From Actinomycetes bacterium (GTDB lineage Bacteria > Actinomycetota > Acidimicrobiia > Acidimicrobiales > Bog-793): a stretch of DNA of 54,409 nt. Below the pieces are notes generated by a model. The model searched no databases, had not been told where the DNA came from, and saw only the letters and a program-made list of their open reading frames with translations. Made by a program: the position numbers and the translations under genes. The stretch covers positions 1-54,409 of the forward strand of contig JAKBPI010000012.1 of NCBI GenBank assembly GCA_021829645.1, in the 5' to 3' direction. Shown in pieces: positions 47,202 through 54,409 of the stretch (position 1 is its first letter; the number at the start of each line of letters is the position of its first letter).

Positions 47202-49401
47202 TTTGCTCCCCTTTAAAACTTTTTAGTCTCAGTGCATTCAGAACAACAAAAATACTTGAAAACGACATAAAACCTGCCGATATCAAAGGGTTGATCACAC
47301 CAAATGCTGCAAGCGGTATAGCAACTACGTTATACCCGAACGCCCAAGCAAGATTGCTTTTGATAATAGTAAAAGTTTTCCTAGAAAGCAAAATGGCATC
47401 CGATACCGCAGTCAAATTGTCTTTGACAAGCGTAATGTTTGCTACGGCAAGAGCTGCGTCAGTGCCGCTACCTATAGCTATCGACAAATCCGCTACGGCC
47501 AGTGCCGGGGCGTCATTTATACCGTCACCAACCATGGCCACTACTTCACCGACCTTCTGTAAAGAGAGTATTTTTTCTGCTTTATCCTGTGGCATAACGC
47601 CAGCTATAACTTCATCTATTCCCACCAATTGCGCCACATTGCGGGCCACCGATTCATTGTCACCCGTAATCATTAGGGTATGAACGCCCATAGACTTGAT
47701 TTTTGCAATTGCTGATCGTGCTTCTGCCCTGATAGTATCGCTTAGACTTATCAACCCTACGGCAACTCCGTCGCTTGCTATCCATATAACACTTTTGCCT
47801 CGGGATTCGGCATTTACTTCCCGGCTCAAAAGCTTATGAGAAACTTCAATACCACTTCTTTCCAAAAAGTCTCTTTTCCCCACCAACACGTGCGTAGGGC
47901 CAATATTTGCTTCAATACCCTCTCCCGGTACTGCACTAAACTGCTCGGTATCTGCTAAGACAATTCCTCGCTCCGCCGCATGAGCACAAATGGCTTTAGC
48001 TATCAAATGTTCACTGTGTTGCTCCAAGGAAGCCGCTACTGACAAAATCTCTTTTTCGTCGTAACCGACTAAAGTGGCAATCTCCTCTACGGCTATAGAA
48101 CCAGTGGTAATAGTGCCGGTCTTATCCAAAACAACGGCTGTCACCCTACGGCTGTTCTCTAATGCATCTGGATCTTGTATCAGAATTCCGAGTCTTGCAC
48201 CCCGGCTAAGACCTACCATGAGTGCGATAGGAGTGGCAAGTCCCATGGCACAAGGACAGGCCACCACCAGAACGGCTACGGCGTCAATAAAAGCATGGCT
48301 CAAACCGTACCCTAAGGTCAGCCATAGAACAAAAGACACCAAAGAAAGACTGAGCACTATAGGGATAAAAACGGAAGAAATTTTGTCAGCAAGCTTTTGT
48401 ATCTTGGCTTTTTTACCCTGCGCCTCGGCAACCAGTCTGCCTATTTCGGCTAAGACTCCGTCTTCACCTACCTTTTTGGCTTCAATTCGAAGGACGCCGT
48501 AAGTATTGATCGTTCCGCCGACGACATAACTTCCCGACTGAACTTCAACCGGCATTGCTTCTCCTGTGACGAGCGAAGCGTCAATCGCAGAAGCACCTGA
48601 TACAACCACTCCATCAGCGGCTATTTTGCCGCCCGGTTTTACTATAAATACATCTCCGGGTCTAAGTTCTTCAATACCTATAACTTCTGTAGAGTCGCCC
48701 CGTAGGACTTCTGCGTCTTTGAGTCCCAGAACGAATAGATCTCCCATAACATTTGAGGCTTGATGTTTTACCCGCTCTTCCAGAAACCTTCCCAATAGAA
48801 TTACGGCCGTTATCCCCGCTGCTTCATCAAAATAAACCGGAGCAGAAATAGACCCCAAAGTGACCACGGCGGACCAAAGCAGCGCCGAAACAGAGCCCAA
48901 GGAAACCAAACTATCCATAGTTAGAGAAAAATGTTTCAAATTTACAGCGGTTGCCTTATGAAAAGGCCACCCGCCATAAATGACCACTAAGGTCGTTACA
49001 AGGAGAGTTACGTCCTGCCACGCCGGAGGCCTAAGGGAAGATCCAAAAGAAAAAATGACCGTCGGTATAAGTAGAACTGTGGAAACTACGAGCCTGGTAA
49101 GGTACCGGTTTTGCCGCTCTCGCTTTGTCCTTTGTCCTGCATAAAGATCAGCTCCGTAGCCAGCGGATTCAACCGTCTTGATTAGCTCCGAGAGAATGCC
49201 TTCTCTGATATCCGGATTAGCCAGGCTAATGGTTGCCACCTCTGTAGCGAAATTAACAGCGACGTTCTCGACATCGCCAAGCTTTTGCAGTTTCTTTTCG
49301 ATACGGGCCGCACAGGATGTACAGGTCATACCGGTTATTTTTAGTTCGACTATTTTGCCTTCTTTTGCACTAAAAGGTTGTTGATAAGTATCGCTACTCA
49401 T
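47194..49401 (-). CDS. copA: Copper-exporting P1B-type ATPase
   Basis: 735 aa. One N-terminal metal-binding domain with GMTCTSC (24-30); the transmembrane metal site CPCAMG is at 382-387. The phosphorylation motif DKTGT (425-429), TGEAMP actuator (279-284) and GDGINDAPAL hinge (about 620) are intact. TM YN and MxxxSS signatures near the C-terminus fit Cu(I) specificity. It exports copper from the cytoplasm. Overlaps copZ by four bases (ATGA) and csoR by eight. Confidence 0.97.
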   Translation of the reverse strand: MSSDTYQQPFSAKEGKIVELKITGMTCTSCAARIEKKLQKLGDVENVAVNFATEVATISLANPDIREGILSELIKTVESAGYGADLYAGQRTKRERQNRYLTRLVVSTVLLIPTVIFSFGSSLRPPAWQDVTLLVTTLVVIYGGWPFHKATAVNLKHFSLTMDSLVSLGSVSALLWSAVVTLGSISAPVYFDEAAGITAVILLGRFLEERVKHQASNVMGDLFVLGLKDAEVLRGDSTEVIGIEELRPGDVFIVKPGGKIAADGVVVSGASAIDASLVTGEAMPVEVQSGSYVVGGTINTYGVLRIEAKKVGEDGVLAEIGRLVAEAQGKKAKIQKLADKISSVFIPIVLSLSLVSFVLWLTLGYGLSHAFIDAVAVLVVACPCAMGLATPIALMVGLSRGARLGILIQDPDALENSRRVTAVVLDKTGTITTGSIAVEEIATLVGYDEKEILSVAASLEQHSEHLIAKAICAHAAERGIVLADTEQFSAVPGEGIEANIGPTHVLVGKRDFLERSGIEVSHKLLSREVNAESRGKSVIWIASDGVAVGLISLSDTIRAEARSAIAKIKSMGVHTLMITGDNESVARNVAQLVGIDEVIAGVMPQDKAEKILSLQKVGEVVAMVGDGINDAPALAVADLSIAIGSGTDAALAVANITLVKDNLTAVSDAILLSRKTFTIIKSNLAWAFGYNVVAIPLAAFGVINPLISAGFMSFSSIFVVLNALRLKSFKGEQSG

Positions 49402-49607
49402 ATCGGAGTCGCAGTATAGCCGGCCTCGCCTATGGCATCTATAATCTCTTCGGTATCCAAATTTTCTCCGGTTACGCTAACCTTCTTAGCCCCCAGATCA
49501 ACTTCCACGCTTGTTACACTCTCCAAAAGTATCAACTCATCTTGAATGGCTTTCTCACAGTGTGCGCAGCTTATATCCGGGGTTGAAAATACGTATACTT
49601 CCTCCAT
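49398..49607 (-). CDS. copZ: Copper chaperone, HMA domain (CopZ-like)
   Basis: 69 aa from the ATG at 49607 with GGAGG eight bases upstream; a longer frame to 49622 starts with TTG. A ferredoxin-like HMA fold with the Cu(I) motif SCAHC (about 13-17) and the usual VEVDLGAKKVSV strand. It delivers copper to CopA. Many CopZ proteins have MxCxxC; here the residue before Cys is Ser. First gene of the copper operon. Confidence 0.92.
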   Translation of the reverse strand: MEEVYVFSTPDISCAHCEKAIQDELILLESVTSVEVDLGAKKVSVTGENLDTEEIIDAIGEAGYTATPI

Positions 49608-49630
49608 CTCAATTACCTCCAATATAATAC

Positions 49631-49669
49631 TATACAGTGGTTATACAGTGGTAGGGTATTTTTCTACCT
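49631..49669 (-). promoter_or_regulatory. Copper operon control region: direct repeats and CsoR-like half-sites
   Basis: Plus strand TATACAGTGG occurs at 49631-49640 and 49642-49651, an 11-base period (one helical turn). It adjoins GGTAG...CTACC (5-bp inverted repeat around GGTATTTTT, about 49650-49669); the opposite strand reads ATACCCTA, like CsoR operators. The repeats lie 25-45 bases from the copZ ATG, over the likely -10. Confidence 0.6.
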
Positions 49670-49880
49670 AAAATCTTACTTGCAGCTCAAAAATGACAAA
49701 GGTCACTTGCCCACAAGATATCTCTCTGCAAAATCGAGGCAAAGAGATACCGAGGAGATTTTCTGCTGCTTATGCTCACGAAAACGAATAGGAAAGTTTT
49801 ATGCAAACCGTATATGAGAAATGTATAATGCTTTTTATACGTTTATAAAATAAGTCATAAACGACATAGCTGGAGGCAAA

Positions 49881-50486
49881 ATGCGCAAAACAGCCCTTAT
49901 GATACTGGTTATAACGGCTTTATCCTTATCAGCGTGTGGGGCTACAAACAGTGCCAACAAACCGGTTGCCACCAGCACGACAGCGGCCAGCAAATCTACA
50001 CAGGTAAGTTCCAAAAACACTACGAGCATCACAACAGTGGCTGGGGGTCCCGCATCCGGATTTCCGCCTCCGTGTTCATTGATAACCAAGTCTCAAGTTT
50101 CCGCGATCTTAGGAGTAGCAATCAATTCTGTGACATCGTCATCACCGACAGAGTGTAGTTGGGTATATAACGCCAACAAATTAGTAACCGGTCTGGGCAG
50201 CAATGCCGTACTGCAACTAAACAGCCCATCGCCTGGTCAAACGCCTTCGCAGTACTACAACATACTATTTCAGACAGACAAGGCATTGTCTTTTAAACAC
50301 ATCACCATAGATGGCATAAAGGCAGCCGAGGGATTTGCAAGTCATGAAGTTCTGGTTGACACAGGCTCCACTATTATCACAGTAGCAGCAATCACCACGG
50401 TACCGGGGCGTAACAGCTTGAGTGCTTCCGCACAGATGAGCACGATAGTTGTTAAAAACTTTTGCGCAAAACACTCGTGTTCCTAA
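49881..50486 (+). CDS. Lipoprotein, DUF3558-like
   Basis: 201 aa. The signal peptide ends in the lipobox LSAC (about 16-19), so the mature protein is lipid-anchored and begins with a Thr/Ser/Lys-rich linker (to about 55). The C-terminal domain (PPPCSLITKSQVSAILGV, ECSWVY, FCAKHSC) has four cysteines likely to form disulphides and resembles actinobacterial DUF3558 lipoproteins, whose function is not known. GGAGG site eight bases before ATG. Divergent from the copper operon. Confidence 0.85.
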   Translation: MRKTALMILVITALSLSACGATNSANKPVATSTTAASKSTQVSSKNTTSITTVAGGPASGFPPPCSLITKSQVSAILGVAINSVTSSSPTECSWVYNANKLVTGLGSNAVLQLNSPSPGQTPSQYYNILFQTDKALSFKHITIDGIKAAEGFASHEVLVDTGSTIITVAAITTVPGRNSLSASAQMSTIVVKNFCAKHSCS

Positions 50487-50609
50487 GTCAATCTCTTGTA
50501 GTTTAGCCTTAGTGATATCAACTTCTCAAAAATTATACTTTGTGTGCGTTGATAATAAATATTTTGTGCCATTTTCACATACTCTATCCCTGAGCTTTAA
50601 TACGTAATT

Positions 50610-50638
50610 TTGGTTCATACCTAATACAAAGTTATTAT
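50610..50638 (+). promoter_or_regulatory. Candidate aqpZ promoter
   Basis: TTGGTT (50610-50615), 17 bases, TATTAT (50633-50638), about 100 bases ahead of the aquaporin ATG. Correct spacing for sigma-70, moderate -35. Confidence 0.5.
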
Positions 50639-50693
50639 AAACCAATAAATATGATTGCTAATTAACTGAATAAAATGTAGCATTAGGCAAAGC

Positions 50694-50715
50694 TGCCAAC
50701 GCAAAAACGTTGGCA
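50694..50715 (+). repeat. Leader hairpin before aqpZ
   Basis: TGCCAACG, loop CAAAAA, CGTTGGCA: perfect 8-bp stem ending 22 bases before the ATG at 50737. It could shield or expose the GAGGGG ribosome site that follows. Confidence 0.55.
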
Positions 50716-50736
50716 CTAAAAACGAAAAGAGGGGTA

Positions 50737-51477
50737 ATGACTTACAGAAGAGCTTTTGCCGAAGTTTTCGGGACGGCTATGCTAGTATTTTTTGGAGTTG
50801 GAACCGCAACACTGAGTTTCGGCTTTAAAATTGCCGGACTCAGCGGATCAGCTGGCGTAGTAGCAACGGCGCTTGCTTTCGGACTGGTGCTACTTGTGCT
50901 TGTATATGCCATAGGGTCTATATCGGGTTGCCACGTCAATCCGGCCGTGACTATAGGGTTTTTATTCGCCAAAAGAATTTCTTTTAGCGATGCGGTTGTC
51001 TACTGGATTTCCCAGGTAATAGGCGGCATCATAGGGGCTGCAGCACTTTTCGGAATATTCCACGGTGTACCTGGATATTCAACCACAAAAGTCGGATTGG
51101 GCACAGACGGCTACGGCTCACACTCCATGGTAGGGCTGAACGCCGGCGGCGCCTTTGCAACGGAAGTCATCCTAACCTTCATATTTGTGCTTGTTATCCT
51201 AGCGGTAACGAAAAACTCAGCAAATGCTTCAATCGCCGGCATAGTTATAGGCCTCTCTCTTACCCTGGTACACATAATAGGAATTCCGCTTGATGGGACT
51301 TCGGTAAACCCGGCACGTAGCATAGCTCCTGCTCTTTTCGTCGGCGGAAGTGCACTGAGCCAACTTTGGGTATTCATCATCGCTCCCCTCATTGGAGGAA
51401 TCATTGCTTCAGGCGTTTACCACCTGCTCTATGCAGAAGAAAAAGCAAAGTCATCTCAAGAAGCAGAAGCTGCCTAA
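50737..51477 (+). CDS. aqpZ: Aquaporin Z-type water channel
   Basis: 246 aa from the ATG at 50737 (GAGGGG site close upstream; a TTG at 50710 is an alternative). Two NPA boxes: HVNPAVT (about 62-68) and SVNPARS (about 189-195). The LTLVHIIGIPLDGTSVNPARS block, with the conserved His of the selectivity filter and Arg after NPA, matches water-selective AqpZ rather than glycerol facilitators (no Asp after the second NPA). Six helices. Mid-length for the family. Confidence 0.94.
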   Translation: MTYRRAFAEVFGTAMLVFFGVGTATLSFGFKIAGLSGSAGVVATALAFGLVLLVLVYAIGSISGCHVNPAVTIGFLFAKRISFSDAVVYWISQVIGGIIGAAALFGIFHGVPGYSTTKVGLGTDGYGSHSMVGLNAGGAFATEVILTFIFVLVILAVTKNSANASIAGIVIGLSLTLVHIIGIPLDGTSVNPARSIAPALFVGGSALSQLWVFIIAPLIGGIIASGVYHLLYAEEKAKSSQEAEAA

Positions 51478-51499
51478 AGTCCAAGTCGGCTACATAATC

Positions 51500-51547
51500 T
51501 AAACAAACATATAGCCCCTGCTCTGGCCGGGGCTATATGTTTGTTTA
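51500..51547. terminator. Strong bidirectional terminator between aqpZ and the ABC exporter
   Basis: A perfect 19-bp inverted repeat. The left arm runs from 51500 to 51518 and ends ATATAGCCCC; the right arm is 51529-51547, starting GGGGCTATAT; the loop is 10 bases. The arms carry T-rich outer ends in both directions (TTTGTTTA), so it serves both convergent transcripts. Confidence 0.85.
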
Positions 51548-51633
51548 TGATACCTAAATAACAGCTTTTATTTTTATAGATCGGAATGCTTCGCCCATCA
51601 ATTTATACACTTCAACGTGTAATTCGTGATTTG

Positions 51634-52461
51634 TTAAGCGGCTTTCTTATACGCCCTGACTGCCAGTGGCACAAAGACGAACATTATTCCTAAAAGCCAT
51701 ACCACGCTCTGCCAAGCATGGAGGACCAGTGGACCGCCCAAAGCAAGGGAACGCATTTCGTTAATCACAATTGTAACCGGCTGATTATTCGCAAAAGCTT
51801 GCAGCCAGCCTGGCATGGATTGTACGGGCACAAAAGCTGCACTTATAAATGTCAGAGGGAAAAGCCATATCAAGCCAAATGATCCCACGGATTCTTCGTC
51901 TTTGATTGCCAACCCCACATAGGCACTTATGGTACAGATCACTACGCCAAATGCTATACCGAGCAACAACATCACGATAGCCGGCAAAATACCGTTAATA
52001 AAGCGAAACCCTATGGCATAACCAACTCCCAAAATGACGAGTACAGTCACTGTCAGACGAATGGTATCAGCCACCAGTCTTCCGAGGAGAACCGCCGAAC
52101 GTGCCATAGGCATAGCTCGGTAGCGGTCAATCACTCCTTTTTGCAGTTGTCTCGCCAAAGAAATTGCAGTTCCAAAAGAAGCAAAAGCCGCTGACTGGGC
52201 AATAATGCCCGGCATCAGAAAGTTAACATAACCTCCCGGCACTTTGACGGGAATGGCCCCGCCGAAAACGTAACGAAACAAGAGCACAAACATTACCGGT
52301 TGAATAACGGAAAAGAAAATAAACGCGGGATTGCGCAACCAAACCAGTAGATCTCTATGCGTCAGAGCCAATACATCAGAAATACCGAGTCTAATTCTCT
52401 TGCCAACGGGCGGATTTGCCACATGCAAAGGCTCCCATGCAGATACCTCCAAAGCACTCAT
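51634..52461 (-). CDS. ABC-2 type exporter permease (DrrB-like)
   Basis: 275 aa. Six helices; the N-terminal 'TH RDLLVWLRNPAFIFFSVIQPVMFVLLFRYVFGG' and the 'DRYRAMPMARSAVLLGRLVAD' loop (about 107-127) are typical of DrrB/ABC-2 permeases of actinobacteria. AGGAG eight bases before the ATG lies inside the ATPase gene's end, so translation is coupled. Probably exports an antibiotic, lipid or other hydrophobic compound together with the ATPase. Substrate unknown. Confidence 0.9.
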   Translation of the reverse strand: MSALEVSAWEPLHVANPPVGKRIRLGISDVLALTHRDLLVWLRNPAFIFFSVIQPVMFVLLFRYVFGGAIPVKVPGGYVNFLMPGIIAQSAAFASFGTAISLARQLQKGVIDRYRAMPMARSAVLLGRLVADTIRLTVTVLVILGVGYAIGFRFINGILPAIVMLLLGIAFGVVICTISAYVGLAIKDEESVGSFGLIWLFPLTFISAAFVPVQSMPGWLQAFANNQPVTIVINEMRSLALGGPLVLHAWQSVVWLLGIMFVFVPLAVRAYKKAA

Positions 52462-52472
52462 TTCGTCAGCTC

Positions 52473-53501
52473 CTAATTGTTGCCACGACCGCTTTTGCGG
52501 CGGGAAGGTTTGATACTGGCTACGGTCTCTTCTGTGCCGTGCCCCGTCAAAGACAAAAACACGTCATCCAAAGAAGGACGCCGCAGCCCCAGATTCTCTG
52601 TGTGAACTCCTATGGCATCAAGACTTCTCACGGTCTCCACCAATGCGGCGGAGCCGTTCTCACCAACACGCAAACTGACTTTGGAAGTTTCTTCATCAAT
52701 TTGTGGTTCAGTCTCAGAAATCGATCTGACCGCTGCCACTGCATCGACTAAACGACTTTTGTCGACCACTTCAAATTCGACAACGTCTCCGCCTACTTTA
52801 TTTTTTAGCTGCCTCGGAGTGCCGGAGGCAATAACCTGCCCGTGATCAATGACCACTATATCGTTAGCCAGCTCATCGGCTTCCTCTAAGTATTGAGTGG
52901 TCAGCAACAAAGTAGTGCCGGAGGAAACAAGATCTCGTATGACTTCCCACATCCCCAAACGACTTCTCGGGTCAAGCCCGGTGGTCGGTTCGTCCAAAAA
53001 AAGTACCTGTGGAGATGAAACAAGACTCAAAGCCAGGTCAAGACGCCTTTGCATACCGCCGGAATAGCCTTTTACTGGTCGATCCGCTGCATCTACAAGA
53101 TCAAAACGTTCTATTAGCTCGTCTGCCCGTTGCTTCCTGGCAGATGCATCAATATGGTAAAGGCGACCCATAATTTCTAAATTTTCACGGCCTGTCAGTT
53201 CCTCTTGCACCGCAGTAGACTGCCCGGCTAACCCTATAATTTCACGCACAGCCGCCGGTGATCGAACGGCATCACGCCCTTCAACCAATACTTTCCCTTT
53301 ATCCGGTTGCAAAAGAGTAGTTATAATCTTCACTGCGGTAGTTTTGCCGGCGCCATTCGGACCGAGCAATCCCAACACCTTACCATGCTCCACATTGAGA
53401 TCGATACCCCGTAGTGCCTGAACGTCACCAAAAGACTTGTGCACGCCTTCAACCAGAATTGCAGGACCGGTCCATTGGGGACTACTTTCCGATAAACTCA
53501 T
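52473..53501 (-). CDS. ABC-2 type exporter ATPase (DrrA-like)
   Basis: 342 aa from the ATG at 53501 (GGGAG four bases upstream; a longer frame starts at 53558). Walker A GPNGAGKTT, signature YSGGMQRRLDLA, and Walker B VLFLDEPTTGLD are intact. The C-terminal domain (about 230-330, with RPSLDDVFLSLTGH) is the DrrA-specific extension seen in actinobacterial drug exporters. The final 15 residues are basic and lie 11 bases before the permease ATG. First gene of the pair. Confidence 0.94.
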   Translation of the reverse strand: MSLSESSPQWTGPAILVEGVHKSFGDVQALRGIDLNVEHGKVLGLLGPNGAGKTTAVKIITTLLQPDKGKVLVEGRDAVRSPAAVREIIGLAGQSTAVQEELTGRENLEIMGRLYHIDASARKQRADELIERFDLVDAADRPVKGYSGGMQRRLDLALSLVSSPQVLFLDEPTTGLDPRSRLGMWEVIRDLVSSGTTLLLTTQYLEEADELANDIVVIDHGQVIASGTPRQLKNKVGGDVVEFEVVDKSRLVDAVAAVRSISETEPQIDEETSKVSLRVGENGSAALVETVRSLDAIGVHTENLGLRRPSLDDVFLSLTGHGTEETVASIKPSRRKSGRGNN

Positions 53502-53931
53502 CGCTCTCCCGACTGCAAGTCCTAAATAGTTAGAGTTGTTTCCCTTTTGGGAAATCATACCATAGACATAGGATAAGTCAAATTACGATCTCCCTAGCTC
53601 CCGATAAAAGTGATAACGGCGCGAGTTTTAGCAATTAGACTTACTGTTTATTAACTCTTGGTGGCATTTAGACCAGATGTTTTCTTGAATACGATCCCAG
53701 CGGTAATTATTTATTTCATTTTCACAAGCTCCATAATTTATCATTTGCGTTTTTTCGAATTAAAATTACAGTATGGGTTAACGTATTAAGAAATTTGAAG
53801 GACCTCCACAAAAGATCGAATGACTTCACCGCCTGAAAATGTTGAGGTTCTGCATGATATGAAAGTCATGCCAAGCAATCCCGAATCTAAATTACATTTG
53901 GCGCTACCGACTTTTGTGTGGGTGTCCCAGG
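53502..53931. other. Spacer before the ISL3-type element
   Basis: About 430 bases with no gene. It contains the exporter promoter region and, probably near 53846 (GGTTCTGCATGAT...GTCATG), the left end of the insertion sequence; ISL3-type ends often begin GG.TCT, but no second copy of the end is visible inside the window, so this is only a guess. Confidence 0.35.
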
Positions 53932-54409
53932 TCATGAAGCTGCGGGATAAAGATCAAGTCCACCTAAGTGGAAGTAGATTGCGGTCTTGAATCCTTCCTT
54001 AGTTCTAAAACCTCGGGCAGCCACTTTAACTGCTTGAATACGCGAGTTGATGCCTTCGGCACCTGCACTGGTAAGGCGATGGTCAAAGTAGTTGAGGATA
54101 CCCGTGAGATGGTTCTTGATCATCTTGGCGACCTTTTTTACGGGTTCAAGGCGAGACCTGATAGCCCAGGAGTACCATCGATCGAAGAATTTCCTTGCCC
54201 AGGCCTTGGACCTATAGCTCCAAAGTGTCCGAAGCATCTCTTTGATCACCCAGGCACGTGCGGTCTTGTTGACTAGAGTTCGAATGATGTCAAAGCCAGC
54301 CCTCTTTTCATCAGGAATATTCTCTTCGTTGTGCAGCCAGAGGTACTTAGATCCAGTTAGTGTCTTATCGCCTTGTCCCAAGAGGTAGCGGTGCTCATGT
54401 TTGCGGACT
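53932..54409 (-). mobile_element. ISL3-family transposase, C-terminal part (truncated by the window edge)
   Basis: The minus-strand frame is open from the stop at 53932 to the end of the window (at least 158 residues) and reads VRKHEHRYLLGQGDKTLTGSKYLWLHNEENI..., then WAIRSRLEPVKKVAKMIKNHLTGILNYFDHRLTSAGAEGINSRIQAVKVAARGFRTKEGFKTAIYFHLGGL. The GILNYF, and the catalytic-Glu-type 'AEGINSRIQAVKVAARGFR', are hallmarks of the DDE transposase of ISL3 (IS204/IS1001/IS1096/IS1165) elements. The ORF begins outside the window, so whether it is whole or broken cannot be told. Confidence 0.9.

Overview
The window looks like a chromosome segment of a moderately low-GC actinobacterium, probably of the Acidimicrobiia type (the class is inferred, the genus is not established). 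The main evidence is gene order. Read in the direction of transcription on the minus strand, argS, lysA, hom, thrC, rho, rpmE, prfA, prmC, tsaC, rpiB, glyA, a WecA-like transferase and the F1Fo ATP synthase operon follow the classic actinobacterial core arrangement. A DivIVA-like protein, an FmdB/Ruc-like zinc protein, a SepX/GlpR-like membrane protein and an actinobacterial-style CIRCE box support this.

Layout. 1-8330 (minus): atpZ-like, atpI, atpB, atpE, two b-type subunits, an unusually long delta subunit, atpA, atpG, atpD and the start of atpC. 8435-11711 (minus): wecA-like, glyA, rpiB. 12357-22604 (minus): an eight-gene carbohydrate locus that interrupts the core order between rpiB and tsaC. 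It holds a clan GH-A glycosidase, an Opp-type ABC importer with its binding protein, a GH36-like alpha-galactosidase and a CE7-like esterase, which fits import and intracellular breakdown of decorated (possibly galacto-mannan-type) oligosaccharides. 22605-23488 is non-coding or decayed. 23489-34670 (minus): tsaC, prmC, prfA, rpmE, rho, thrC, hom, lysA, argS; no thrB is present.

34790-37355: tRNA-Arg(CCG), ogt, a PEBP-family gene, an orphan ArdC-like zinc-peptidase gene and an odd tRNA-Lys(TTT). 37418-39642: an MFS exporter and its TetR repressor, with a perfect palindromic operator. 39751-44928: a DivIVA-like protein, an AIM24-family protein and the TldD/TldE peptidase pair. 44961-46835: a Ruc/FmdB-like zinc protein behind a CIRCE heat-shock operator, then moaC and a SepX-like gene. 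46860-49607: copper operon copZ-copA-csoR. 49881-53501: a DUF3558-like lipoprotein, AqpZ-type aquaporin, and an ABC-2 exporter pair convergent with aqpZ across a strong bidirectional terminator. 53932-54409: the C-terminal part of an ISL3-family transposase running off the window edge.

The most interesting items are the CIRCE-controlled Ruc-like gene beside a SepX candidate, the ATP synthase delta subunit with an apparently duplicated N-terminal domain next to free-standing b subunits, the inserted sugar locus with its operator-like promoter and a binding protein lacking a lipobox, and the ArdC-like gene bracketed by two tRNA genes, one with an atypical T-loop. All functional calls come from reading translated motifs and gene order; no database search was run.
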